From JALYYC01 sp963795805 (GTDB taxonomy: Bacteria > Chloroflexota > Dormibacteria > CF-121), in contig CAWCIV010000004.1 of assembly GCA_963795805.1 (NCBI GenBank), positions 1,441,486 through 1,505,485 of the forward strand: DNA of 64,000 nt. The letters run 5' to 3'. Positions 1 to 8,702 of this stretch are shown here, one piece after another; the first letter of the stretch is position 1; the number at the start of each line of letters is the position of its first letter. The notes under the pieces were generated by a model. The model was not told where the DNA came from and searched no databases. It was given only the letters and a program-made list of their open reading frames with translations. Made by a program: the position numbers and the translations under genes.

Positions 1-21
1 GAGGCGCCGTCCTTTGCTCGG

Positions 22-198
22 TTAGCGGTTGGGCTGCGACGGCTGGCTCGGCCAGGTCGTCGCCGGCTTGGTGTCGGGCTGCTTGCTCGGCCACTGCTGG
101 CCCGGGTTGCCACCCTGCTTGCCAGGCCACTGCTGCGGTTGCGGTTGGCCGGGCTTCTGGCCCTGACGCTCCTCGCGCTTGCTTCCGTGTGTCTTCAT
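22..198 (-). CDS. small Pro/Gln/Trp-rich hydrophilic protein
   Basis: I do not recognise a family. The 58-residue product has no membrane segment or signal peptide and is rich in Pro, Gln, Lys and Gly, with a loosely repeated QQWPGKQ / QQWPSKQ element, so it is probably disordered. I chose the internal ATG at 198 because AGGAGG lies 5 nt upstream of it. The longer frame starting at 234 has no comparable ribosome-binding site. It is transcribed away from the L,D-transpeptidase gene. The strong ribosome-binding site supports a real gene, but its function cannot be inferred. Confidence 0.55.
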   Translation of the reverse strand: MKTHGSKREERQGQKPGQPQPQQWPGKQGGNPGQQWPSKQPDTKPATTWPSQPSQPNR

Positions 199-505
199 GA
201 GTCCTCCTGCGGAGTATTCGCTCGATCGGCCCAAAGGCCTGTCGATTCGTTTCCACGATATGCCGCGGGGCGAGCCTCAACCTAACGTGGCCGAATCTTG
301 ACCCGTTTCCGCAGCCGGGCGACGACTTGGTGTCAGTCTCAGCCTGAAAGGGGCCGGCCGTTACCCAACTGAGAACGAGCAGTGACATAGGCGCGGCCTC
401 ACCTCATGCTCGGCGATACACCAATCTCCTAGTCGCTGCGCCGTGACCTCGGTTTCCTGCGTCTGATGGGTGGAATTTATCTGCCGGTAAGCGAAGGAGA
501 TCGAA
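199..505. other. intergenic region, divergent
   Basis: About 300 bases between two divergent genes, presumably holding both promoters. I see no convincing -35/-10 pair, RNA gene or strong hairpin. The only clear signal is the ribosome-binding site GAAGGAGA just before the ATG at 506. Confidence 0.4.
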
Positions 506-1225
506 ATGGTAGCGACAAATCCGACTCGGAATCATTCTCTGGCAGGCCAGATCGTGGGCGTCATCGCCATCACCCTGGGACTGTCAGTGGCCGCCTTCGG
601 CGCCTACGCCGGCGTCTCGATCGTAACCAGTTACGCGGCCCGCGCCGTGAACGGATCGCCCGCCGGCGGTCCGCAAGGCAGCCTGCCGGGGCCGGTGACG
701 ATCCCGTCGGCGACGCCGGACTCGACCCCCGCCGCCAGGCCTACGCCCGATCCGACGCCGGCGCCGACCCCGACGCCAGCGGCAACGCCCACGCCCGCTC
801 CCGTTGCCACGCCGGTTACGGCGGCTCAGGCCGGTGACGGGAAGCTGATCATCATTTCCCTGGCATCGCAGCGGTTGACCGCCTACGACAACGGCACCGT
901 CTTTGTGACCAGCGTGGTCGCCAGCGGCCGACCGGCCCTCGCGACGCCCGTCGGCACTTTCCATATCAAGGCGAAGTACACCCCGTATAAGTTCGTCTCG
1001 CCCTGGCCACGAGGCAGCCAGTACTGGTACCCGACGGAGTGGGTTTCCTATGCGATGCTGTTCGCCGACGACGGCTACTTCCTCCACGACGCGCCCTGGC
1101 GGACGGTCTACGGGCCGGGCGCCAATCTGACCCAGGGCACGCACGGTTGCATCAACGTTCCGTCATCCGTCATGGCCAAGCTCTACGGCTGGACGAGCGT
1201 CGGTACCACCGTCGTCATCCAGTAG
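506..1225 (+). CDS. membrane-anchored L,D-transpeptidase (YkuD domain)
   Basis: The 239-residue protein has one N-terminal membrane segment (about residues 12-36), then a Pro/Thr/Ala linker (about 50-108) with PTP-type repeats that probably spans the wall, and a C-terminal YkuD domain. The catalytic signature THGCINVPSS is intact, with Cys at about 215 and a conserved His about 20 residues earlier in FLHDAPW. Enzymes of this family form 3-3 cross-links in peptidoglycan or attach proteins to it, outside the cytoplasmic membrane. The start is an ATG preceded by GAAGGAGA. A second small secreted or anchored protein follows 9 nt downstream, so the two may be cotranscribed. Confidence 0.9.
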   Translation: MVATNPTRNHSLAGQIVGVIAITLGLSVAAFGAYAGVSIVTSYAARAVNGSPAGGPQGSLPGPVTIPSATPDSTPAARPTPDPTPAPTPTPAATPTPAPVATPVTAAQAGDGKLIIISLASQRLTAYDNGTVFVTSVVASGRPALATPVGTFHIKAKYTPYKFVSPWPRGSQYWYPTEWVSYAMLFADDGYFLHDAPWRTVYGPGANLTQGTHGCINVPSSVMAKLYGWTSVGTTVVIQ

Positions 1226-1234
1226 TCTCGGATC

Positions 1235-1723
1235 GTGGTTCGAGGGCGCCGGTGGATCCGCATTGGACTCATCAGCATTGCCGGCATCGTGGTGGTTTCG
1301 CTCGCAGGTGTTGCTTTCTCGGCCGTTGGCGCGCAATCGGTGGGACCGATCGGTGGCGCGGCGACCTCCGCGCCGTGCGCACCTCAACCCTGCTTGAACC
1401 TGCAGAACTACACGGTATGGATTTCCAACATGAGCGAGGCCGACGGAGTGATCCGGATGCAGGCGACCTTTCAAAATTCCAGCAGTGCGACGCACGCCGA
1501 CCCAGCCGATCTCAGGCTGCTCGATGCCCAGCACCACAGCTTTCGCTTCGTCCAGGATCCGTCCGGCTGCACCCACTGGTCGAGGACGGAGTTTTCGAAC
1601 GGGAAGCGCTACGGCCCGGTGACCATCTGCTACCGTCCCGATTCGCTGGCGGCGCCGCTGACCCTCGAGTGGAATCCGGACATGGGCGTGTTCTGCTGCA
1701 CTGGCGATGTGAAGATCAAGTGA
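1235..1723 (+). CDS. secreted/anchored protein of unknown function
   Basis: The 162-residue product starts with GTG, has a positively charged N-terminus and one hydrophobic segment (about 9-33), then an extracellular domain with several Cys pairs (APCAPQPC, CTHW, ITICY, FCC). The pattern of short beta-strands and a phrase like MQATFQNSSS resembles the telokin-like DUF4352 fold, where such sentences describe a conserved extracellular Ig-like domain, but this is only a suggestion. It follows the L,D-transpeptidase by 9 nt, so a cell-envelope role is likely. Its last 8 nt overlap the convergent kinase gene. Confidence 0.6.
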   Translation: MVRGRRWIRIGLISIAGIVVVSLAGVAFSAVGAQSVGPIGGAATSAPCAPQPCLNLQNYTVWISNMSEADGVIRMQATFQNSSSATHADPADLRLLDAQHHSFRFVQDPSGCTHWSRTEFSNGKRYGPVTICYRPDSLAAPLTLEWNPDMGVFCCTGDVKIK

Positions 1724-3797
1724 GCGCGGAGACCCTCCCGCTCACCACCGTCCCGGCACCGACCGCCGTGGTGATCTCGAGTGTGCCGCCGAGGGCTTCA
1801 ATCCGGTCGACCATGTTCTGCAACCCGGCCCCGCGGTTCACCTGCCTGGCATCGTAGCCGCGGCCGTCGTCCCTAACCTCAAACACGAGGTCGCCGTTCT
1901 GCTGACTGAGGTTGATCTGGACCTGACTCGCGGCCGAATATTTCGCCGCATTCTGCAGAGCCTCGAGGCAGCAGAAGTAGACCGCCGCCTCGAGATCGGG
2001 GCGATACCGGCCGGCGCCGTCGCTGCTGAGCTGCACGGGAATCGGTGACCGACGGCCCTGCGCCTCGAGCGCACTGGCAAGCCCTTTGTCGGCGAGTAAT
2101 GGAGGATAGATGCCGCGGGCCAGCTCGCGCAAGGTGTTCAGCGATTCATCCGCTTGAGCGGTCAGCTCCTCCAGCATCGGCCCCATGCGCTCCGGGTGCG
2201 TCTGCCACGTTTGCTTTGCCAGGCCGAGCTTGATCCGCAGCGCGACGAGGTTCTGCTGCGCGCCGTCGTGGATGTTGCGCTCAAGCCGGCGCCGCTCGAC
2301 GTCCTGGGCGGTCACCAGCCGCTCGCGTGATGCCCGCAGCTCCTCGAGACGCTGCCGAAGGTCGGCGGCCAGCCGGACGTTCTTCAGGGCGAGGCCGGCC
2401 TGGTGCGCGAGATCGGCCATCAGATTTTGTTCGATGGGCGTCAGCGTTTGACCGTTTCGGTTGCGGATGACGAGCGCGCCGAGTAGCTCGCCCTTGTGGC
2501 TCACTGGCACCACCGCAGTGGCGCCGGCGATGGGCAACGGCGCGGTGCCATTGATCGCGACCACCCCCGCCCGTTCGCCGGAGTCGGGGTACTGCGCCGC
2601 GCAGTGCAGCGATGAACCGGCGCGCAGCCATACCTCGGCTTGTGTTGCCGCGGTCCCCTGTGCGAGGACCCGCGCCATGTGGGCCAGGGTCTCATCGCTT
2701 GCAACCGTCTCCGCGATCCGCTCTGAAAACCGGGAGAGGACCTCATAAGGCGTCGCGCGGTTCCCGTAAACCAATCGGTTGGCGAGGCGCTGGGCCCGCG
2801 TGCGGAGCGGTTGAAACGCGACGGCGACCAGGGCCGTCGCCGCGAGAGAGAGAATCAGGTTCGCCTGACCTGCGCGCCCAATCAGGCTGCCGATCCCAAC
2901 CACGATCCCAACGTAGATCACCGTGATGGCGACCGCCAGCCCTCCGTAAGCGAGCGTTCGGTTCAGGACCAGGTCGATGTCATAGAGCCGGTATCGCAAG
3001 ATCGCAACCGCGATCGCGATCGGCAACAGCAGGATCGTCGAAACGGATATGGCGAAGACGATTGGCCACGAGTTCGTCTGGACGTCCTGTGGCAATGCCG
3101 AGCCGACCACAGGTACCACCACCAGCGCGACGAGAATGATGACGCCGGCGAGGGCGACCAGCCTGATTTGCTGCCGTCCATCCCGGTCCGCGCGTCGGAA
3201 TTTCACGACCAGCGCCACGATGGCCGCAATCACGGCCGGCAGCCCGAGCGTCTGCGCGATCGGTCCTCCACTGGGACCGGAGGCCTGAACGGTGGTCGAG
3301 GTGCTGGCCAGGGTTCGGATGAGGCCGCCGATCAGGATCAGGGCGGCGCCGGCAACCGCCACCGGACGCCAGCGCGGAGATGGCAGGTGCCCGTCGGGGA
3401 AGAAGATGAGGATCAGGGTGAAGGCAACGAGAAACAGCGATTCTCCGAAGCCGTTCGATAACTGGCCGGCCAGCTCGGCGCCAGGGAGTGGGCCAACCCG
3501 GGCGGCGGTCCAGCTGTATTCCGTCATCAGCGCCTGCAGCGCGGCCTCGATGCCGCCGCCCCAGAAGATCCATCCAACGACGTTGGTTGGGCGGCGCGAG
3601 GCGACCAGCGCGCCGAGCAGGCCAAACGCCAGGGCGAAGACGGGGATCGCGAGGCGGAGGACTATGATGTCGCTTCCGGTCGCCGGGGCGCTCCCCCACC
3701 CGCCGTTCAGCACGAAGAGGACCAGGTCGCCGATGCCCGCCGCTGTAATCACGAGGGCGACGGGCCAGATCAGGCGCTGGGCCCGGGCCAGAGTCAT
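1716..3797 (-). CDS. membrane sensor histidine kinase, NarL type with GAF domain
   Basis: The 693-residue protein has about eight or nine hydrophobic segments in the first 320 residues, a GAF-like domain (about 355-480), a HisKA_3 dimerisation helix with the phospho-acceptor motif RNIHDGAQQN (His about 510), and a HATPase domain with DDGRGYDA and GAGLQNMVDR. HisKA_3 kinases phosphorylate NarL/LuxR-type regulators, yet the next gene downstream in this strand is not such a regulator. The closest one, at 6032-6691, already has its own kinase, so this kinase looks orphaned here. The ATG at 3797 has no clear ribosome-binding site. The N-terminal membrane block probably senses an envelope or lipid-phase signal, which is inference. 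Confidence 0.9.
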   Translation of the reverse strand: MTLARAQRLIWPVALVITAAGIGDLVLFVLNGGWGSAPATGSDIIVLRLAIPVFALAFGLLGALVASRRPTNVVGWIFWGGGIEAALQALMTEYSWTAARVGPLPGAELAGQLSNGFGESLFLVAFTLILIFFPDGHLPSPRWRPVAVAGAALILIGGLIRTLASTSTTVQASGPSGGPIAQTLGLPAVIAAIVALVVKFRRADRDGRQQIRLVALAGVIILVALVVVPVVGSALPQDVQTNSWPIVFAISVSTILLLPIAIAVAILRYRLYDIDLVLNRTLAYGGLAVAITVIYVGIVVGIGSLIGRAGQANLILSLAATALVAVAFQPLRTRAQRLANRLVYGNRATPYEVLSRFSERIAETVASDETLAHMARVLAQGTAATQAEVWLRAGSSLHCAAQYPDSGERAGVVAINGTAPLPIAGATAVVPVSHKGELLGALVIRNRNGQTLTPIEQNLMADLAHQAGLALKNVRLAADLRQRLEELRASRERLVTAQDVERRRLERNIHDGAQQNLVALRIKLGLAKQTWQTHPERMGPMLEELTAQADESLNTLRELARGIYPPLLADKGLASALEAQGRRSPIPVQLSSDGAGRYRPDLEAAVYFCCLEALQNAAKYSAASQVQINLSQQNGDLVFEVRDDGRGYDARQVNRGAGLQNMVDRIEALGGTLEITTAVGAGTVVSGRVSALT

Positions 3798-3895
3798 GAC
3801 CAGATTCTGGCGTCGGAGGGCCGCGCCGGCAAGGGTGGCACCACGAGCGTGGTCGGCGGCGCTGGCATCAGGCCGGTGTCGCGGTTGCCGAACCG

Positions 3896-4588
3896 TTAGG
3901 GGGTAAAGCGGTAGCCGACTCCCCAGACGGTGGCCAGCTTCTCCCCGAAGTCGCCAAGTTTCGCCCGCAGGCGGCCGATATGGTTGTCCACCGCGCGGTC
4001 GAATCCCTGGTATTCGCCACCCCAGATGCTTTCGATCAGGAATTCGCGATTGAATGCGCGGCCAGGATTGGTGACGAATAGCAAGAGAAGGTCGAACTCC
4101 TTCGGGGTCAGGTCCAGTTCTCGGCCGTTAAGGGTGGCGCGATGAGATTCGGTGTCGACCTTGAGCGGTCCGTGGACAACGGTCGATCCGGTGCCTGGGC
4201 CGGAACCGTCGCTGCTCCGGGCATCGAGTTGAACGCGGCGCAGCGCGGCTCGCGCCCGCGCCAGGAGCTCGCGCATGCCGAAGGGCTTCACCAGGTAGTC
4301 GTCCGCGCCGACCTCCAGGCCGAGAACGCGGTCGACCTCCTCGGAGCGCGCGGTCAGCATGATGATCGGCATCAGGTGGGATACACGCAGCTCCCGGCAA
4401 ACGGAGAGGCCATCCTGCCCGGGCAACATCCAGTCGAGGATGACGAGGTGCGGTGCCTCCTCACGCACCATCCGCAGTGCGGTGGGCCCATCGTGGGCCT
4501 GGCGCACGGTGTGCCCCTCTGCCTCCAGCTCGGTGCGGATCAAATCGTTGAGGGCCGGTTCATCCTCGACCACAAGAATGGAAGCCAT
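3896..4588 (-). CDS. OmpR-family response regulator
   Basis: The 230-residue protein has an N-terminal receiver domain with the acidic pocket (ED at 8-9), the phospho-acceptor Asp at 52 in LVILDWMLPG and the conserved Lys in LVKPFG, followed by an OmpR/PhoB winged helix (LTPKEFDLLLLFVTNPG, then VDNHIGRLRAKLG). It is the second gene of a kinase-first pair: its ATG overlaps the kinase stop as TGATG, implying translational coupling. It should bind DNA as a dimer when phosphorylated. The target is unknown. Confidence 0.93.
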   Translation of the reverse strand: MASILVVEDEPALNDLIRTELEAEGHTVRQAHDGPTALRMVREEAPHLVILDWMLPGQDGLSVCRELRVSHLMPIIMLTARSEEVDRVLGLEVGADDYLVKPFGMRELLARARAALRRVQLDARSSDGSGPGTGSTVVHGPLKVDTESHRATLNGRELDLTPKEFDLLLLFVTNPGRAFNREFLIESIWGGEYQGFDRAVDNHIGRLRAKLGDFGEKLATVWGVGYRFTP

Positions 4589-5988
4589 CAGCTCGCCTTC
4601 CGCAGCGTGAGTCGAAACACACTCCCATGTCCCGGCTCACTCTCGGCCGTGATCGATCCGCTCATAGCGGCTACGAGCTCCGCGACGATTGCCAGGCCAA
4701 GGCCGGAGCCGCCTGAGTCCTGGGAGCGCGACTGATCGGTTCGATAGAAGCGATGGAAGATCCTGTCGAGGTCCTGCGCCTCGATGCCGATGCCGGTGTC
4801 GGACACGCTGATGATGACCAGGTCGCCGACCTGTTCGGCTGCGACCGAGATGATGCCCCCATCGGGCGTGCTGTTCACCGCATTTCTGATCAGGTTGGTC
4901 AGGACCTGGGCCAGGCGATCGCGATCCGCCATCGCCGGCGGGAGCCCCGGGTTGACGGACTGGACGAGGCTCAGGTTGCGCTCCTGTCGCGCCAGCGGTG
5001 CGAGCGTGTCGGACACCTGGGCGATCACCTGCGCCACATCGACCGGAACCATGACGAGATGGAGTTCGTCGGTATCGGCGCGGGCCAGCGCGAGCACGTC
5101 GTCCACCAGCGACCCGAGCCGCTTCGTTTCGGTGGCCACGACGCCGAGGTACTTGCGGGTCTCGTCGTCGAGCGTCCGGTCCGGCTTGAGCAGCGACTCG
5201 ACGTGGGCGCTGATGCTGGCCACGGGCGTGCGAAGCTCGTGCGAGGCATTCACGATCAGTTCCCGACGGCTTTTGTCGGCCGCCTCGGCGCGGTTTTTCT
5301 GGGTGCGCACCTCAGTCTGGGCGGCGGCGAGTTGGATACGGGTCTCGCTGAGGCCAAGCGTGATCTCGGCGAACCGAGCCCACAACCAGGCGAGCCCGTT
5401 GAGGGCCCAGGCCGAGGCGATGAGCAACCCGATGCCCGCGACGCCCAGGAGGATCGTTGCCAGAAAACGGCCACCAAACACGGGTCCGCCCGTCAACGGC
5501 CCCAGGTCGAGATTGATATGCGCGTTTGCAGAAGGGAAGAAGAGGGCGGTGCCGAGATACGCAAAGGGCAGGAGGATAAGGGACACCGAAACCGTCGCCA
5601 GCGTGATGACGGCCGTGAAGCTCAGAATGCCAAAGGGAAACTCGACGAACACGTAGACGAGGCTCGTCCAGGTTACCGCCTCGCCCGCGCGCCGCGTGAT
5701 CTTTTGCACGAATGACAACCCTGGCGGGTCTGGAAGGCCAAGCGGACGGATTTTTGCGCCCAGCAGGGCAATGGTGAGCTCGCGCTCTACGCGTGCGAAG
5801 ACCAGCCAGAGCAGCATCGTCATTGCCAGCAGGAAGATGCCGACCACAACCACCACGAGGCTCGCGCCGATGGCCAGCGCGCTGACCAGGATCGTGAAGT
5901 ACGCGGTCCCGAGCGGGAAGGCGATCAACAGGTAGAGGATCCGTCGGTATGTCCTGGGGTCTTTCAGCGGCGCCAGCAGTTCGTCCAC
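4588..5988 (-). CDS. membrane sensor histidine kinase with 'putative sensor' domain
   Basis: The 466-residue protein has an N-terminal membrane block (about residues 18-205) that resembles the PF13796-type putative sensor domain, a short coiled coil (about 215-240), a HisKA domain with NASHELRTPVAS (His at 250) and a HATPase domain with DTGIGIEAQD and GSGLGLAIVAEL. It is the upstream partner of the OmpR-type regulator at 3896-4588 and shares a 1-nt overlap with it. Kinase-before-regulator order is the reverse of the pairs at 15 and 18 kb, so these modules were probably acquired or duplicated separately. Confidence 0.92.
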   Translation of the reverse strand: MDELLAPLKDPRTYRRILYLLIAFPLGTAYFTILVSALAIGASLVVVVVGIFLLAMTMLLWLVFARVERELTIALLGAKIRPLGLPDPPGLSFVQKITRRAGEAVTWTSLVYVFVEFPFGILSFTAVITLATVSVSLILLPFAYLGTALFFPSANAHINLDLGPLTGGPVFGGRFLATILLGVAGIGLLIASAWALNGLAWLWARFAEITLGLSETRIQLAAAQTEVRTQKNRAEAADKSRRELIVNASHELRTPVASISAHVESLLKPDRTLDDETRKYLGVVATETKRLGSLVDDVLALARADTDELHLVMVPVDVAQVIAQVSDTLAPLARQERNLSLVQSVNPGLPPAMADRDRLAQVLTNLIRNAVNSTPDGGIISVAAEQVGDLVIISVSDTGIGIEAQDLDRIFHRFYRTDQSRSQDSGGSGLGLAIVAELVAAMSGSITAESEPGHGSVFRLTLRKAS

Positions 5989-6031
5989 ACCGGCAGCTTA
6001 GGCGGAATTTATCTCGGCAATATGTCGAATT

Positions 6032-6691
6032 TCACCCGTTTGGCGTGACGAGCCGGGATTCGTAGGCGACAACGACGGCCTGCACCCGGTTCTCGACCTG
6101 CAGTTTGTCCAGGATGTGCGCGACGTGTGTCTTGACGGTTGCCTCGCTGACGACCATCTGCTCGGCGATCTCATGGTTTCCCAGACCACGCGCCATCAGG
6201 CGCAAGACGTCGAGCTCGCGGGGCGTGAGGCCCTCGAGACTGCGGTGCAGCGCCGTCGGCGCCGTTGTCGCAGCATAACGCGCGATCAGCCGGCGGGTGA
6301 TGGAGGGCGCCAGGAGGGCGTCGCCGGCGGCGACGAGCCGAACGGAGGCAATCAACTGCTCGGGTGTCACATCCTTGAGGAGAAAGCCGCAGGCCCCCGC
6401 CTGGAGCGCGGCGTAGACATACTCATCCAGATCGAAAGTGGTCAGCATCACGATCCGGCATCCGTTGAGACCCGACTCGACAATCCGCCGCGTTGCCTCG
6501 AGCCCGTCCAGTCGCGGCATGCGCACGTCCATCAGGACAACGTCGGGGTGATGCCGGCGCGTCAAGCCAACGGCCTCCTCACCATCCTGCGCTTCACCGA
6601 TGACCTCGAGGTCGGGTTGCGACTCGAGGATCAGGCGAAAGCCCGCTCGCACCAGCGACTGGTCGTCGGCGATCAGGACACGCGTCTTCAA
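6032..6691 (-). CDS. NarL/FixJ-family response regulator
   Basis: The 219-residue protein has a receiver domain (phospho-acceptor Asp at 55 in VVLMDVRMPR, Lys in FLLKDVTPEQ) and a C-terminal LuxR helix-turn-helix (LTPRELDVLRLMARG through VSEATVKTHVAHILDKL). Translation appears to begin at TTG, which overlaps the kinase stop as TTGA, so the pair 6688-7839/6032-6691 is coupled. In this family phosphorylation by HisKA_3 kinases triggers DNA binding. The divergently transcribed ABC exporter at 7998-11098 is the obvious candidate target, which is inference from position. Confidence 0.93.
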   Translation of the reverse strand: MKTRVLIADDQSLVRAGFRLILESQPDLEVIGEAQDGEEAVGLTRRHHPDVVLMDVRMPRLDGLEATRRIVESGLNGCRIVMLTTFDLDEYVYAALQAGACGFLLKDVTPEQLIASVRLVAAGDALLAPSITRRLIARYAATTAPTALHRSLEGLTPRELDVLRLMARGLGNHEIAEQMVVSEATVKTHVAHILDKLQVENRVQAVVVAYESRLVTPNG

Positions 6692-7839
6692 GTCGTTTCT
6701 TCGATCGGCAGGTGCGCCCGAACCGCGTACCCACCGGCGGGCCGCTTACCGGCTTCGATCGTGCCGCCGAAGACGGCGACGCGCTCCCGCATGCCGATCA
6801 GGCCCCGGCCGATACCGTCGGCGGGCGTGGCGATGACGCCCTCGTCGGCCACCTCGATATCGATCGCGCCAGGCCCGTAGCGCACGACCACCTCAGTGTT
6901 GGCGCCGCCGGCGTACTTGAGGGCGTTGGTCAGCGCCTCCTGGACAATGCGGTAGATGGCCGCGTCGAGACCCGGTGGAAGCGCGACGCGATCACCCTCG
7001 ATCCGGAGCACGACCGGAAGGCCGGCGTCTTTGATCGTGCCAATCAGGGCATCAAGACCTTGAAGTCCTGGTTGCGGCGACAGCGGCGCAGCACCGTTGT
7101 TGTCGTTCAGGACGCCAAGGAGCCGGCGAAGCTCCGCCATCGCCTCGTGGCCGCTGGCCTCGACCGAGAGTAGGGACTGTCGCGCGGCCTCCGGTTTGTC
7201 GGTGAGCACCTGGCGTGCGGCCCCGGCTTGTACCACCATCACGCTGACACTGTGCGCGACGACGTCGTGCAGCTCGCGGGCGATGTGACGGCGCTCGCTC
7301 TCCGCAGCCGCTTTCACTGCTTCCTTGTGTTCATGCTCCAATTGCTCGGTGCGCCGGCGTTGCAAGTTGAGCGCCTTTTGACGCGTTGCGATTTCGCGAC
7401 CGGCGAGAAATGCGGCACCGATCAGGAGAAACGGCAGTACGGCGCTCGGGATTGGGAGCGTAGAGGTCGCGTTGCCGTTCCCGAACTCCAGGGCAATCAG
7501 CAAAGACCCGCCGAGCACCGAAAGCCATGCGAGGAGCTGATTTCGGATATAGAGCCCGATCGACAGGGCTCCGATGAGCCCGCCGATCAGGGCCATGACC
7601 CCGGTGGCGCCCCCCGCCAGGCTGAAACCCGCGAGTGCGGCCGCCAGCACGGGGATTGGCCAGCGCCGACGAACGATCAGGGGGACCGTGCACAGGAAGA
7701 CGGCGGGGGAGAAGCCGAGCGAATCCCGGCCTGATCCTTCCAGAATCGCCCCGAGGGTGAGGCCGAGCGCCATGGCGACGTCGATCCAGTGGATCTCCAA
7801 ACGGCGGGCGAGCGTCGCGATCGGCGCGAGCGGCCCCAC
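6688..7839 (-). CDS. NarL-type sensor histidine kinase
   Basis: The 383-residue protein starts with GTG, has four to five membrane segments in the first 150 residues, a coiled region, a HisKA_3 helix with ARELHDVVAHSVSVM (His at 191) and a HATPase domain ending in GIGRGLIGMRERV. The whole layout matches the small LiaS/DesK-like kinases that monitor membrane state and often sit next to MacB/FtsX-type transporters, as here. It is followed directly by its regulator with a 4-nt overlap. The start is 158 nt from the divergent transporter gene, so both promoters share that gap. Confidence 0.92.
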   Translation of the reverse strand: MGPLAPIATLARRLEIHWIDVAMALGLTLGAILEGSGRDSLGFSPAVFLCTVPLIVRRRWPIPVLAAALAGFSLAGGATGVMALIGGLIGALSIGLYIRNQLLAWLSVLGGSLLIALEFGNGNATSTLPIPSAVLPFLLIGAAFLAGREIATRQKALNLQRRRTEQLEHEHKEAVKAAAESERRHIARELHDVVAHSVSVMVVQAGAARQVLTDKPEAARQSLLSVEASGHEAMAELRRLLGVLNDNNGAAPLSPQPGLQGLDALIGTIKDAGLPVVLRIEGDRVALPPGLDAAIYRIVQEALTNALKYAGGANTEVVVRYGPGAIDIEVADEGVIATPADGIGRGLIGMRERVAVFGGTIEAGKRPAGGYAVRAHLPIEETT

Positions 7840-7985
7840 GGAACGACTCTAACGCGAGCCGGCCCGCGCCGCATCGGCCGCCAGGATGAGATCGCTCACT
7901 CCCGGGACTGAGGACGATCCAAAATCCACCGGGGGACTGACGCGAAGTCGTCCCGGGCGATGATGACGGGTCCCCGTGCGGACCA

Positions 7986-7991
7986 TACGCT
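7986..7991 (+). promoter_or_regulatory. probable -10 element of a leaderless promoter
   Basis: TACGCT ends 6 nt before the ATG of the ABC ATPase and no ribosome-binding site is present. The same TAnnnT-N6/7-start layout recurs at four other genes in this window. Confidence 0.4.
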
Positions 7992-7997
7992 CGCGCC

Positions 7998-8702
7998 ATG
8001 ACACAACTTATCGAGCTCACCGACGTCAGCAAGCTCTACAGCGAGAAGGTGGCGGCCCTCGACATGGTCTCGATGCGGATCCCGGCCGGCCAGGCGACCG
8101 CGATCATGGGACCCTCGGGCAGTGGAAAGTCGACCCTCCTCAACGTCATCGGCGGCCTTGACCGCCCGACATCGGGCTCGGTGGTCGTCGACGGCGCCGA
8201 CCTGGGCCGATTGAGCGAGGCGTCCCTCGCGCGCTTTCGGCGCGCACGCGTCGGGATCGTCTTCCAGTTCTTCAACCTGCTGAACAACCTCACCGCGCTC
8301 GACAACGCGCTGATTCCGGCGCAGCTGGCCGGCGTCAAGGTGGCGGATGCCCGCCGGAGAGCCGATGAGCTCTTCGAGCGCCTCGACCTCGTTGGGGTAC
8401 GCGACCAGTATCCCGCGCGGATGAGCGGCGGTCAGCGCCAGCGCGTCGCGATTGCGCGCGCCCTGATCAACAGCCCGGCCTTGTTGCTGGCGGATGAGCC
8501 AACTGGAGCGCTCGATTCACATAGTGGCGACCAGGTGATGGGGATCCTCGCCGACCTGAACCGCAGCGGTCAGACAATCGTCCTCGTGACTCACGACGAG
8601 CGAATTGCCAGTGCCAACGCCTCGCGGGTCATTCGACTGATCGATGGCGCCGTCGTTGGTGACCACGGCGAGGCTGCCCGCGGAATGGTGCAGGTCCAGT
8701 GA
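7998..8702 (+). CDS. ABC exporter ATPase, MacB/LolD family
   Basis: The 234-residue ATPase has an intact Walker A (GPSGSGKST, about 37-45), Q-loop (VFQFFNLLNNLT), signature MSGGQRQRVAIARAL and Walker B LLLADEPTGALD followed by an H-loop His in LVTHDERI. The sequence is typical of the MacB/LolD/FtsE group, whose ATPases power mechanotransmission by FtsX-type permeases rather than classical transport. Its stop overlaps the start of the permease gene as GTGA, so the two form one unit. It is divergent from a NarL-type two-component pair that may control it. Confidence 0.93.
   Translation: MTQLIELTDVSKLYSEKVAALDMVSMRIPAGQATAIMGPSGSGKSTLLNVIGGLDRPTSGSVVVDGADLGRLSEASLARFRRARVGIVFQFFNLLNNLTALDNALIPAQLAGVKVADARRRADELFERLDLVGVRDQYPARMSGGQRQRVAIARALINSPALLLADEPTGALDSHSGDQVMGILADLNRSGQTIVLVTHDERIASANASRVIRLIDGAVVGDHGEAARGMVQVQ

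Noticed and set aside
4753..5715. long plus-strand open frame opposite the sensor kinase
   Set aside because: It is a GC-driven shadow rich in Arg, Asp, Gly and His, with no domain, opposite an obvious kinase.
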